Positions 35,032 to 42,737 of a DNA stretch of 64,000 nucleotides are shown here, in pieces. The stretch spans positions 22,012 to 86,011 of the forward strand of contig JAVBWK010000013.1 of assembly GCA_036677505.1 (NCBI GenBank). Direction: 5' to 3'. The translations under genes and the position numbers were made by a program. The DNA comes from UBA2227 sp036677505 (GTDB lineage Bacteria > Bacillota_I > Bacilli_A > Erysipelotrichales > Erysipelotrichaceae). The notes beneath the pieces are model-generated. The model was not told the origin of the DNA and did no database searches. It saw nothing but the letters and a program-made list of their open reading frames with translations. Numbering within the stretch: position 1 is the stretch's first letter; each line of letters starts with the position of its first letter.

Positions 35032-35733
35032 ATGGAAGAAAAGTATTTTGATGACAATGAGCGTGAGTTTGAGATTGATTTGGTTGAGCTGTTGGCCATT
35101 TTATATAAGCATGCACTGCTGATTATCCTGATGACGGCTTTGGGGCTGTCGGTGGCTTTTGCGTATACGCGTTTTTTCGTAAAGCCGACTTATCGCAGTG
35201 AGTCGACGGTGTATATACAGCCGGAGGTCAAAGAGGGCAATCTGAACTTAAACGATCTGACCGTGAATCAGCGGCTGGTCGGTACGTATACGCAGCTGGC
35301 GAAGAGCAATGCGGTGTTAAATCAGGTCGTGCCGTTTTTTATGGGTGACGGATTGGATGTGGACAGTATCCGTTCGGCAGTGTCGGTTTCGGCGATTGGT
35401 GATACGCAGATCATCCGGGTGTCGGCAATCACGACCGATCCGGAGCTTTCGGCGCGTCTGACCAATCGGGTGGTCAGTGTGTTTATTGAGGAAGTCGTGG
35501 AGACGATGACGATCGATAATCTGCGCATCATCGATGCGGCTATGGTGGATAATCGTAAGGTGGGTCCCAATACGACGTTGAATACGGCGATCGGCGGTTT
35601 GCTTGGGCTGATGCTGTCGGTGGGTTTTGTCTTTTTGAAGCTGATGCTGGATCGGACGATTCATAATCGGCATGATGCGGAAAGAGTGTTGAATTTGCCG
35701 GTTTTGGGTGAAATCAATTTTTATGAAGAGTAA
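35032..35733 (+). CDS. Chain-length determinant/tyrosine-kinase modulator (Wzz/CpsC)
   Basis: A 233-residue membrane protein that activates the BY-kinase and sets polymer length. Two membrane helices (residues ~25-45, LLIILMTALGLSVAFAYTRF, and ~188-205, IGGLLGLMLSVGFVFLKLM) flank an extracellular loop. The first part has the Wzz signature (VELLAILYKHALLI), and the loop contains TYRSESTVYIQPE and LTVNQRLVGTYTQLAKS. The C-terminal tail EINFYEE faces the cytoplasm and would dock the kinase. The gene overlaps the phosphatase start and is divergent from the kinase gene. Confidence 0.9.
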   Translation: MEEKYFDDNEREFEIDLVELLAILYKHALLIILMTALGLSVAFAYTRFFVKPTYRSESTVYIQPEVKEGNLNLNDLTVNQRLVGTYTQLAKSNAVLNQVVPFFMGDGLDVDSIRSAVSVSAIGDTQIIRVSAITTDPELSARLTNRVVSVFIEEVVETMTIDNLRIIDAAMVDNRKVGPNTTLNTAIGGLLGLMLSVGFVFLKLMLDRTIHNRHDAERVLNLPVLGEINFYEE

Positions 35734-36502
35734 ATTTACGGACACTCATTGTCATGCGTTCTGGGCGTTTGATGATGGGGCGAAAAGTGAAGAGGAGGCG
35801 TTGGCGTTGCTTCGCTGTGCGGAAAGCACGGGGATTGCGACGCTTTTTGTCACGCCGCATAAGATCATCGATGGGTTATATGATCCCAAAGTTGAGGATA
35901 TCCAAGGGAAACTCGATGACTTAAAAGCTCTGAGAGATAAGTATGAGTTGGCTATCGATTTGAAGTATGCCTGTGAATTCCGTATCCATGAAAGTATATT
36001 GCCCTCGATTACGCAGCGTGATTTTGTCTGTTATCAGGACACCGATTATCTGTTGGTGGAGTTTACCCGGCGGATCGCGGCTTCACGCATCATTGCCGAT
36101 GCGGTCCATGAGTTGAAGGTGCTGGGTGTCAGGCCCATCGTGGCTCATCCCGAGCGCTACTTTGATTCGCCGAAGCAGGCAGTCGATCAGTGTCAAAAGT
36201 GGCAGAAGCTGGGTGTGTACTTTCAGATCAACCGGACCAGTCTGATGGGTATTCATGGCGATCGGGCGGATAAAATTTCGTGGGATTTGGTCCGGCAGGG
36301 GTTGGCTCATTTGGTGGCGTCGGATGCGCATCAGGGGCAGGGGCGTCGGGAGTGCCGGTTGGATGATGTGTATGGCATGATTGCGCGGCGCTTTGATCAG
36401 CGTACGGCAGAGATTCTGTGTATCGAGAATCCAAGGCGCTTAGCGAACAATGAAGCGTTGGTTTCGATTGAGGTCAAAAAGCCGTGGTGGCATCGGATGT
36501 AA
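35723..36502 (+). CDS. PHP-domain protein-tyrosine phosphatase (CpsB/YwqE type)
   Basis: A 259-residue manganese-dependent phosphatase that removes phosphate from the BY-kinase. PHP motifs seen: TDTHCHAFWAFDDGAKSEEEA (HxH plus the DDG), TLFVTPHKI, CEFRIHES, IVAHPERY and ASDAHQGQGR. The ATG at 35723 overlaps the modulator's stop region; a GTG at 35708 is possible but weaker. Followed by two hairpins, so this two-gene unit ends here. Confidence 0.9.
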   Translation: MKSKFTDTHCHAFWAFDDGAKSEEEALALLRCAESTGIATLFVTPHKIIDGLYDPKVEDIQGKLDDLKALRDKYELAIDLKYACEFRIHESILPSITQRDFVCYQDTDYLLVEFTRRIAASRIIADAVHELKVLGVRPIVAHPERYFDSPKQAVDQCQKWQKLGVYFQINRTSLMGIHGDRADKISWDLVRQGLAHLVASDAHQGQGRRECRLDDVYGMIARRFDQRTAEILCIENPRRLANNEALVSIEVKKPWWHRM

Positions 36503-36505
36503 TCT

Positions 36506-36530
36506 GAGGGAGAGCAGTCTCCTTTTTTCG
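36506..36530 (+). terminator. Terminator 1 after the phosphatase gene
   Basis: GGGAGA-GCAG-TCTCC followed by TTTTTTCG, 5-25 nt beyond the stop. Confidence 0.8.
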
Positions 36531-36539
36531 TGTAAAGAA

Positions 36540-36569
36540 AAGCCAGTCTCGGGGGGGAGACTGGCTTTA
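36540..36569 (+). terminator. Terminator 2 (long hairpin) after the phosphatase gene
   Basis: AAGCCAGTCTC, a G7 loop region and GAGACTGGCTT make an 11-bp perfect stem followed by TAAT. Its poor T-tract may mean a barrier or RNA-stability role rather than plain termination. Confidence 0.6.
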
Positions 36570-36904
36570 ATATGGAATCTAGATTCCCCGTATGATAGGT
36601 TGTGATCGCTTGGGGAAAGCTTTCACATAGGGATCCGATATCCGTGTCGGAAACATGTGTGGGGGGGGATTGGTGTCTCCGACAATCGAAATATTAGCAC
36701 ACATTTAAAGTGTTGTCATTAATATTGTTTAGAATTAAATATTTTTCATGATTTGTCATGACAACATTGGAAAAGTGTTTAAAAATATTGACAGTGAAAC
36801 GATTTTCAGAAGTATTTCCAATAATTATTATCATTTTATATGAAATTTGTCCGGATAAAGTTGTGAATAATTCGTACTTGTGATATATTCAATCCGTTAG
36901 GGGT
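36570..36904 (+). promoter_or_regulatory. Regulatory intergenic region before the dehydratase gene
   Basis: About 330 nt with no gene. It contains G-rich stretches (GGGGGGGG near 36661), a palindrome TGTCATGACA around 36756-36765, and a promoter TTGTGA (36861-36866) 17 nt from TATATT (36884-36889) with TG ahead of the -10. A second TTGACA at 36788-36793 has no good -10 at 17 nt. The palindrome upstream of the promoter is a candidate operator. Confidence 0.5.
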
Positions 36905-38764
36905 GTGGGGCTCTTGAAAAAATACAGGAATATTCTTTTATCCGTATTTGACATCGTGATGGTGGTATTGGCGTATTATGGTGCGCTGTGGATCCGTCTC
37001 GATTTTTCTTTGCGTGAAATGACTTTCTTTCATCATCTGACCTCATTGGTTCCGGTCATTGTCGGTGCCTATTTTGTTGCGTTTAAATTTGCGCAGGTCG
37101 ATAAGACGCTGTGGTCTTCGCCCAGTGTGGATGAGGCGCTGAGGGTTTCTCTGGCGTCGGTGTTCGGTTTTATCGTCGTGTTTGTCATTTGTGAGTTTGT
37201 GACGGAGATTCATCTGCCTTACAGCGTGCATTTCATTGCGCTGATGATGATCGTGCTGTCGTTGGTGCTTACCCGTTTCTCCTATCGGATCTACCGTTTA
37301 CTGACGACGCTGTCTTCTCAGAATACTGATTCGAGTAAGCGGACGTTGATCGTGGGGGCCGGTGAGGCGGGGACGATGCTGTTGAAGGAGATTTTGCAGA
37401 ATCGTAAGTATAACAATAAAGTCGTCGGATTTCTGGATGATTCGGATTATAAATTGGGTAAGCTGGTCATGGGTGTGCCGGTGTTGGGTAAGACCGCTGA
37501 TGTGGAGTGGCTGGCCATCAAGGAGAAAGTCGATGTGATTTACATTGCGATGCCTTCGGTGTCGGTGCGCAAGCAAAATCAGATCGCGCAGCTGTGTTAT
37601 GCCAGTAAGGCGAAGGTATATATGATCACCGGTTCGCAGGATATGATTCAGAGTGCCGGGATCAACCGGGCGATCCGGGAGATTTCCATTGAGGATTTGC
37701 TTGGGCGAAAAGAAGTTCAACTGAAACATGACGAACTTAAGAAACTGCTTTATAAAAAGAATATCCTGGTGACGGGGGCGGGCGGTTCGATTGGCAGTGA
37801 GCTGGTCCGTCAGATCGTACAGTATCAGCCTAAAATGGTCATCATGCTCGATATCAGTGAGAATTCGATTTACGAATTACAGTCTGAGCTCAATATTCTG
37901 AGGAAAGAAAAGAAAATTGATGAGGATGTGGAGTTTATTCCGATCATCGGTTCCATCCGGGATTTCGCGGCGTTGGATATGATCTTTACCAAAGGTCAGT
38001 TCGATCTCGTGTTTCATGCGGCGGCGCATAAGCATGTGCCGCTGATGGAGTCGATGCCGGGGGAAGCGGTGAAGAACAATATCTTCGGGTCTCACCATAT
38101 CATTGAACTGTGTAAGAAGCACCATGTCAGAAAGATGGTTCATATTTCGACGGACAAGGCGGTCAATCCGACCAATGTCATGGGAGCGACCAAGCGGTTT
38201 GTGGAGAAGATGATTCAGGCGATGGGTAAGGACGGTCCGACGAAGTTTGTGGCGGTGCGCTTCGGTAATGTGTTGGGGTCCAATGGCAGTGTCATCCCGC
38301 TGTTTAAAAAGCAGATTGCCAGCGGCGGTCCGGTGACGGTGACCGATCCACAGATGATCCGTTACTTTATGACCATTCCGGAGGCGGTGTCGCTGGTACT
38401 TCAGGCGGCGACGTATGGCGAGGGCGGGGAGATTTTCGTTCTCGATATGGGTGAGCCGGTGAAGATATTGGACTTGGCGGAGAAGATGATCTCGCTGGCG
38501 GGGTATGTTCCGTATCAGGATATCGATATCACCTTTACCGGGTTAAGACCCGGGGAGAAACTGTTTGAGGAGCTGTTAATGGATGAGGAGGGGTTGAAAC
38601 CCACGCCGAATCCATTGATCAAAGTGGCTAAGCCGATGGACATCTCGAAAGAGCAGATCATCCGCGAAGTTGAGTTTCTCAGAAAAGTCGTATCGGCGGA
38701 TCAGTCGCGTGGGGAAGTGGTGAAGGCGCTGATGGAGACGGTGCCGACCTACCGGCAGAGCTGA
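36905..38764 (+). CDS. Membrane-bound nucleoside-diphosphate-sugar 4,6-dehydratase (PglF/CapD type)
   Basis: A 619-residue enzyme: four N-terminal membrane helices (to ~130), a Rossmann-like regulatory domain (RTLIVGAGEAGTMLL; VGFLDDSDYKLGKLVMGVP), and a C-terminal SDR domain (VTGAGGSIGSELVRQI near 285; STDKAVNPTNVMGATK; DMGEPVKILDLA). It converts UDP-GlcNAc to a 4-keto-6-deoxy sugar, the precursor of amino sugars such as bacillosamine. Start is GTG at 36905 or TTG at 36914; AGGGGTG lies closer to the correct distance for 36914, so the first three residues are uncertain. The product would feed the aminotransferase at 40152. Ends 1 nt from the LoaP gene. Confidence 0.9.
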   Translation: MGLLKKYRNILLSVFDIVMVVLAYYGALWIRLDFSLREMTFFHHLTSLVPVIVGAYFVAFKFAQVDKTLWSSPSVDEALRVSLASVFGFIVVFVICEFVTEIHLPYSVHFIALMMIVLSLVLTRFSYRIYRLLTTLSSQNTDSSKRTLIVGAGEAGTMLLKEILQNRKYNNKVVGFLDDSDYKLGKLVMGVPVLGKTADVEWLAIKEKVDVIYIAMPSVSVRKQNQIAQLCYASKAKVYMITGSQDMIQSAGINRAIREISIEDLLGRKEVQLKHDELKKLLYKKNILVTGAGGSIGSELVRQIVQYQPKMVIMLDISENSIYELQSELNILRKEKKIDEDVEFIPIIGSIRDFAALDMIFTKGQFDLVFHAAAHKHVPLMESMPGEAVKNNIFGSHHIIELCKKHHVRKMVHISTDKAVNPTNVMGATKRFVEKMIQAMGKDGPTKFVAVRFGNVLGSNGSVIPLFKKQIASGGPVTVTDPQMIRYFMTIPEAVSLVLQAATYGEGGEIFVLDMGEPVKILDLAEKMISLAGYVPYQDIDITFTGLRPGEKLFEELLMDEEGLKPTPNPLIKVAKPMDISKEQIIREVEFLRKVVSADQSRGEVVKALMETVPTYRQS

Positions 38765-39273
38765 TGTTCTGGCATGTTCTGTTTGTCCTGGGGGGACACG
38801 AAGAGAAGATCACTCAACAAATCAATGAATCCGACCACCATGCCTTTCTTCCCAAGGTGACCAAGATTTTTAAGAAGAAGAACGAACTGAGAAAAGAAGA
38901 TGTATTGTTATTCAAGAATTACATCTTTGTCAAATCAACAGACGATACCACGGAGTTTCAGAAGTATATTCAAAACGAGATTCAGCATCTCACCGGATTT
39001 ATCAGACTTCTCAAGCATGACAATCAAACGGAATCATTATATCCCCATGAAAAGGAATTTCTGATGAAGTTTGCGAATAAGGATCATGTGATCAAAGAAT
39101 CCGAAGGTTTCATCGAAGGTGATAAGATCTTTATCACTGAAGGTCCGCTGATGGGTCATGAGAGTCTGATCAAAAAGATTGACAGGCATAAGCGGATCGC
39201 CATGCTGGACATTGAGATGTTTGGCCAGCAGAGAACGATTACCGTAGCCTTAGAGATTATCAGTAAGCAATAA
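38764..39273 (+). CDS. loaP: LoaP/NusG-like transcription antiterminator
   Basis: A 169-residue NusG paralogue. It shows the NGN-domain start FWHVLFVLGGHEEKITQQIN and a C-terminal KOW-like part (EGDKIFITEGPLMGHESLI; KIDRHKRIAMLDIEMFGQQ), which match LoaP/UpxY regulators that bind RNA polymerase to read through terminators in long polysaccharide or antibiotic operons. It overlaps the dehydratase stop by 1 nt. It sits right at the boundary of the second locus. The precise LoaP label is by motif and context, not by alignment. Confidence 0.85.
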   Translation: MFWHVLFVLGGHEEKITQQINESDHHAFLPKVTKIFKKKNELRKEDVLLFKNYIFVKSTDDTTEFQKYIQNEIQHLTGFIRLLKHDNQTESLYPHEKEFLMKFANKDHVIKESEGFIEGDKIFITEGPLMGHESLIKKIDRHKRIAMLDIEMFGQQRTITVALEIISKQ

Positions 39274-39393
39274 TGGATCGGGGTTGTATTGGTTGCAGGT
39301 GGCACCATACGCCTCTTTCGATTTTATAGAAGTAGTTAACTGCGGTGTCCGTCTGTGGGCGAAGCCGTATCTGAATGGGAGGTGTGGGGACAT
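39274..39393 (+). promoter_or_regulatory. Possible LoaP-responsive leader
   Basis: A 120-nt non-coding stretch between loaP and the sugar-transferase pseudogene with several GC-rich short complementary segments (for example around 39339-39371) and a strong GGGAGGTGTGGGGA before the ATG at 39394. Known LoaP acts on an RNA hairpin in the 5' leader of its operon; this is where one would sit. No confident structure can be assigned by eye. Confidence 0.3.
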
Positions 39394-39755
39394 ATGAATG
39401 AAGTACTTGAGTTTGATGAGGAAATTCTAAAATCCAGAATATCTGGACTATATAACAAACTGATTAAAAGAGTTATCGATTTGATACTTGCTATTCCTTT
39501 ACTTTTGATTCTTTCTCCTGTATTCATTATTGTTTCACTCATGATTTTTTTGAATCAGGCTCTCCGATTTTCTATCGTTCCGACAGAGGCGGATATCAAA
39601 ACATTGTGTTTCGCATATTTAAGTTTCGTACCATGGTAAAAAACGACGTGAGTATCTTGAAAGGACCAAATCCACAAGATGTTGTGGGTCAAAAATATTT
39701 GACTACCATATGTTGCATAAATTATATCCTTTTAGCATATTCGGGCGCGACGTGA
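39394..39755 (+). pseudogene. Frameshifted and truncated sugar-phosphate transferase
   Basis: The ATG at 39394 opens a normal sugar transferase start (LIKRVIDLILAIPLLLILSP) up to Gln at 39556-39558. Two extra nucleotides near 39559-39564 (GCTCTCCG) then shift the frame. In the other frame the sequence continues APIFYRSDRGGYQNIVFRIF then KFRTM, the conserved catalytic-region pattern of this family, and then degrades into repeats to a stop at 39755. About 100 further residues with the DELPQL and GPRP motifs are missing. A complete homologue is at 41379, so the function has probably been replaced. Confidence 0.8.
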
Positions 39756-40140
39756 GTATGCTAATAGGATTACAATATATAGTAGCTCAAAAATATCGGA
39801 CCACAACATGTAGTTATCGGATTCTCACAAAAGTGGCACATAAAAAACTATCGACCACCGTTGAAACTTAGTGATATCAATGGTTTCAGAAAAAGGTGGT
39901 AGATGGTGGTAGATAAAAACTCACAAACTGTGAGAATTATGTGTTTTCGACGTGAGTATCATGAAAGGATAAAGAGGCTGTAAGACAGTAATATCAATGG
40001 TTTCAACAGAAAATCAAAAATGTACATTTTAAAAGATACAATTGTTCAACAAGTTACATAAATAAGGAAATTAAGGTGCTATACACATATGCACCTATAC
40101 ATTATATAGATGTTAAACACAAAAGAAACTATTTAAGAGA
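39640..40140. repeat. Mosaic of degenerate direct repeats
   Basis: CGACGTGAGTAT occurs at 39644, 39748 and 39948, each followed within 12 nt by an AGGA word (spacings 104 and 200 nt). ATATCAATGGTTTCA occurs at 39874 and 39991. CAAAAATAT with a downstream ACCA...ATGT word occurs near 39690 and 39788, and GGTGGTAGAT is doubled near 39896-39915. No coding frame spans it. Downstream are an inverted repeat AGGTGC...GCACCT (40074-40096) and the start of the second locus. This looks like mobile-element ends or recombination debris at a locus boundary. Confidence 0.65.
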
Positions 40141-40151
40141 GGGCGAATAAG

Positions 40152-41366
40152 ATGACTGAATTGAGAAGCATTCCATTTTCACCACCAGATATTTCAGATG
40201 AAGAGATCAATGAAGTAGTTGATACATTAAAGTCTGGTTGGATTACAACAGGACCTAAAACAAAATTATTCGAAAAACAAATTGCTGATTATTGCAATAC
40301 AATGAAGGCAGTTGCTCTCAATTCAGCGACAGCTGCAATGGAGATGACTTTAAGACTTCTTGGTATTGGACCAGGAGATGAAGTCATTACTTGTGCTTAT
40401 ACTTATTCTGCGTCTGCTAGTGTTATAACTCACGTAGGTGCCAAGGTCGTTCTCGTAGACTCAGGAAAAGACTCTTTCCATATTGACTACGATGGGATTG
40501 CTGATGCCATTACAGAGAAAACGAAAGCGATTATACCTGTGGACATAGCAGGTGTAATGTGTGATTACGATAGAATTTTTGAAGCTGTTGAAAGTAAGAA
40601 ACATCTATTTAATCCATCAAACGACCTTCAAAAGGCGTTTGGCAGAGTTGTTGTTGTTGCAGATGCAGCTCATTCAATAGGAGCTACTTATAAAGGAAAG
40701 ATGAGTGGCGAAGTTGCTGACTTCACATCTTTCTCTTTTCATGCTGTAAAGAATTTGACTACAGCTGAAGGTGGTATGGTTACATGGAAAGATATTGATG
40801 GCTTTGATAATGAAGAAATTTATAAACAGTATATGCTTCTTTCCCTTCATGGCCAATCAAAGGATGCGCTTGCTAAGACAAAGCTAGGGGCTTGGGAGTA
40901 TGATATTGTCGCTCCTAATTATAAATGTAATATGACAGATATCATGGCTTCCCTTGGACTTGCACAGTTCAAAAGATATCTAGAGATTCTTGGTAGAAGA
41001 AAAGAAATTATTGATAAGTATGATGCTTTATTAAGTGAATTACAAGTAACTCCTATGAAGCACTATGATGAGACTTATCAGTCTTGTGGGCATCTTTACT
41101 TACTAAGACTTAATGGGAAAGATGAATCTTTCAGAAATGATGTTATTACGAAGATGGCTGAGAAAGGTGTTTCAAGTAATGTGCATTACAAGCCCCTTCC
41201 GATGCATTCAGCATATAAGAACTTAGGACTTAAGATGGAAGATTATCCAAATGCGTTTGATATGTATAAGAATGAGATTACACTGCCGCTTCATACTTTG
41301 TTGACGGATGAAGATATTGAGTATGTGGTTGGTAGATTAAAAGAAGCAATAGATGAGCTTAAGTAA
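40152..41366 (+). CDS. DegT/DnrJ/EryC1-family PLP aminotransferase
   Basis: A 404-residue sugar aminotransferase that adds an amino group to a 4-keto-6-deoxy UDP-sugar, using glutamate as donor. Seen: SGWITTGPKTKLFEKQ, the PLP phosphate pocket ALNSATAAMEMTLRL, VVVADAAHSIGATY, and the Schiff-base Lys in FSFHAVKNLTTAEGG. The dehydratase at 36905 could supply its substrate. It is the first intact gene of the AT-rich second locus, preceded by AGAGAGGGCG. Confidence 0.92.
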   Translation: MTELRSIPFSPPDISDEEINEVVDTLKSGWITTGPKTKLFEKQIADYCNTMKAVALNSATAAMEMTLRLLGIGPGDEVITCAYTYSASASVITHVGAKVVLVDSGKDSFHIDYDGIADAITEKTKAIIPVDIAGVMCDYDRIFEAVESKKHLFNPSNDLQKAFGRVVVVADAAHSIGATYKGKMSGEVADFTSFSFHAVKNLTTAEGGMVTWKDIDGFDNEEIYKQYMLLSLHGQSKDALAKTKLGAWEYDIVAPNYKCNMTDIMASLGLAQFKRYLEILGRRKEIIDKYDALLSELQVTPMKHYDETYQSCGHLYLLRLNGKDESFRNDVITKMAEKGVSSNVHYKPLPMHSAYKNLGLKMEDYPNAFDMYKNEITLPLHTLLTDEDIEYVVGRLKEAIDELK

Positions 41367-41378
41367 TGGGGTGAAGAT

Positions 41379-42005
41379 GTGTATCGCGATTTTTTTAAGA
41401 GAATATTTGATTTAGTATTAGCAATCATAGCACTTCCATTCTGGCTGATCATTTTAGTTATCGTCGGTCCTATGATTTATTTTCAAGACAAAGGGTCAAT
41501 CTTCTATAACGCACCTAGATTGGGCAAGGATGGGAAGATATTTAAAATGTATAAGTTCAGGTCCATGAAAATGAATGCGCCTGATTTACGTAATGAAGAT
41601 GGTTCCACTTTTAATGCAGAAGATGATCTAAGGCTTACGAATATTGGTAAGTTCATCAGAAAGACAAGCCTTGATGAGACACCACAGCTTTTAAATATTA
41701 TCAAAGGAGATATGAGCATCATTGGTCCAAGACCAGATCTTCCTGAGCATATGGAACTATACGAGGGAAATGAAGCTAGAAAGCTTGAGATAAGACCAGG
41801 TGTTACAGGTTATAACCAGGCCTACTTTAGAAATACAATCCCTTGGAAAGAAAGAATCAAGAATGATATTTACTACATTGATCATTTGACGATGTGGATG
41901 GATCTCAAAGTGTTCTTTAAGACGGCAGTATCGGTTCTAAAAAGGGAAGATGTGTTTGTAGAACAGAAATCAGAAAATAAGAATGGTGAGAAATCTAATG
42001 TCTAG
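41379..42005 (+). CDS. Sugar-phosphate transferase, PglC-like (locus 2)
   Basis: A 208-residue phosphoglycosyl transferase with one N-terminal re-entrant helix (RIFDLVLAIIALPFWLIIL) and the catalytic core: GSIFYNAPRLGKDGKIFKMY, KFRSMKMNAPDLRNEDG, KTSLDETPQLLNIIKGDMSI and GPRPDLPEH. It is the small form, like PglC, and would load the first sugar-phosphate onto undecaprenyl phosphate for the second polymer. Start GTG after GGGGTGAAGA. It overlaps the next gene by 8 nt. It seems to replace the broken homologue at 39394. Confidence 0.93.
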   Translation: MYRDFFKRIFDLVLAIIALPFWLIILVIVGPMIYFQDKGSIFYNAPRLGKDGKIFKMYKFRSMKMNAPDLRNEDGSTFNAEDDLRLTNIGKFIRKTSLDETPQLLNIIKGDMSIIGPRPDLPEHMELYEGNEARKLEIRPGVTGYNQAYFRNTIPWKERIKNDIYYIDHLTMWMDLKVFFKTAVSVLKREDVFVEQKSENKNGEKSNV

Positions 42006-42723
42006 TAAAAATTTTGAGCTAAGGACACTACAGTGGGACACAGATTACTTTGGTGTAAGTTCTGCGAGAGTAAATCTTAGTGGCATTGTTGATGAAAGAG
42101 GTCAAGAAGAAATAATAGAGTTTTGTAAAGACTATGACTTTGTTACCATCTCTAACCTTGACAACATAAAAGAGAATAACCACTGGATAGGCAATAGAAC
42201 GAATGCTTTTCTTGCTGATATAAACATTCAGTTCATAAAAGTCTTGGCAGATAAGCCAGATTATCAAGATGAGAAGACTTATGTGGTGAATTGCTTATCT
42301 AGAAATGAACAGATTGTTGATATTGCAAAGAAGTCATTTAACTATTCTAGGTTCTTTAACGATCCAAACTTAACACAAGAGCAGGCTAAGAACATTTATC
42401 TTCACTGGACTGAATGTGCTTTTGGCGAGGAGAATAAGTATTTTGTTATTTCGGAGAGAGAAGGTAATGTAGCAGGGTATATACTTTTCTCCTTTAATGA
42501 AGACGGTAGTGTAATTGAGCTTATTGCTGTTGATGAAAAGTATCAAGGACAAAGAGTTGGAAAGTCATTGATTCACACAATGGGATCATTTGTTATAGAT
42601 CAAGGAATTCAAAAAATCAAAGTTGGAACACAAGTGAATAACATATCAGCAGCTCAGTTTTATAATGCTATGGGATTTAAGTATGTGAGCTGTGGGAGTA
42701 TGTATCATTTGTGGAGAAGATAG
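41998..42723 (+). CDS. GNAT-family acetyltransferase
   Basis: A 241-residue two-domain protein: an N-terminal divergent half (LRTLQWDTDYFGVSSARVNL, a start shared with WecD-like amino-sugar acetyltransferases) and a C-terminal GNAT domain with GNVAGYILFSFNEDGSV, IELIAVDEKYQGQRVGKSLI (acetyl-CoA motif) and AQFYNAMGFKYV. It probably N-acetylates the amino sugar made by the aminotransferase at 40152. Overlaps upstream by 8 nt. WecD (dTDP-fucosamine acetyltransferase) is the closest named relative by layout. Confidence 0.85.
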   Translation: MSSKNFELRTLQWDTDYFGVSSARVNLSGIVDERGQEEIIEFCKDYDFVTISNLDNIKENNHWIGNRTNAFLADINIQFIKVLADKPDYQDEKTYVVNCLSRNEQIVDIAKKSFNYSRFFNDPNLTQEQAKNIYLHWTECAFGEENKYFVISEREGNVAGYILFSFNEDGSVIELIAVDEKYQGQRVGKSLIHTMGSFVIDQGIQKIKVGTQVNNISAAQFYNAMGFKYVSCGSMYHLWRR

Positions 42724-42737
42724 TGGGAGCGAATGCA

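Noticed and set aside
35317..35745. 142-residue minus-strand open frame opposite the chain-length gene
   Set aside because: Shadow of a well-supported Wzz/CpsC gene, His/Arg-rich composition typical of antisense reading.
36540..36700. Known riboswitch class in the G-rich leader
   Set aside because: No conserved core of the c-di-GMP, SAM, glycine, TPP or similar classes was recognisable.
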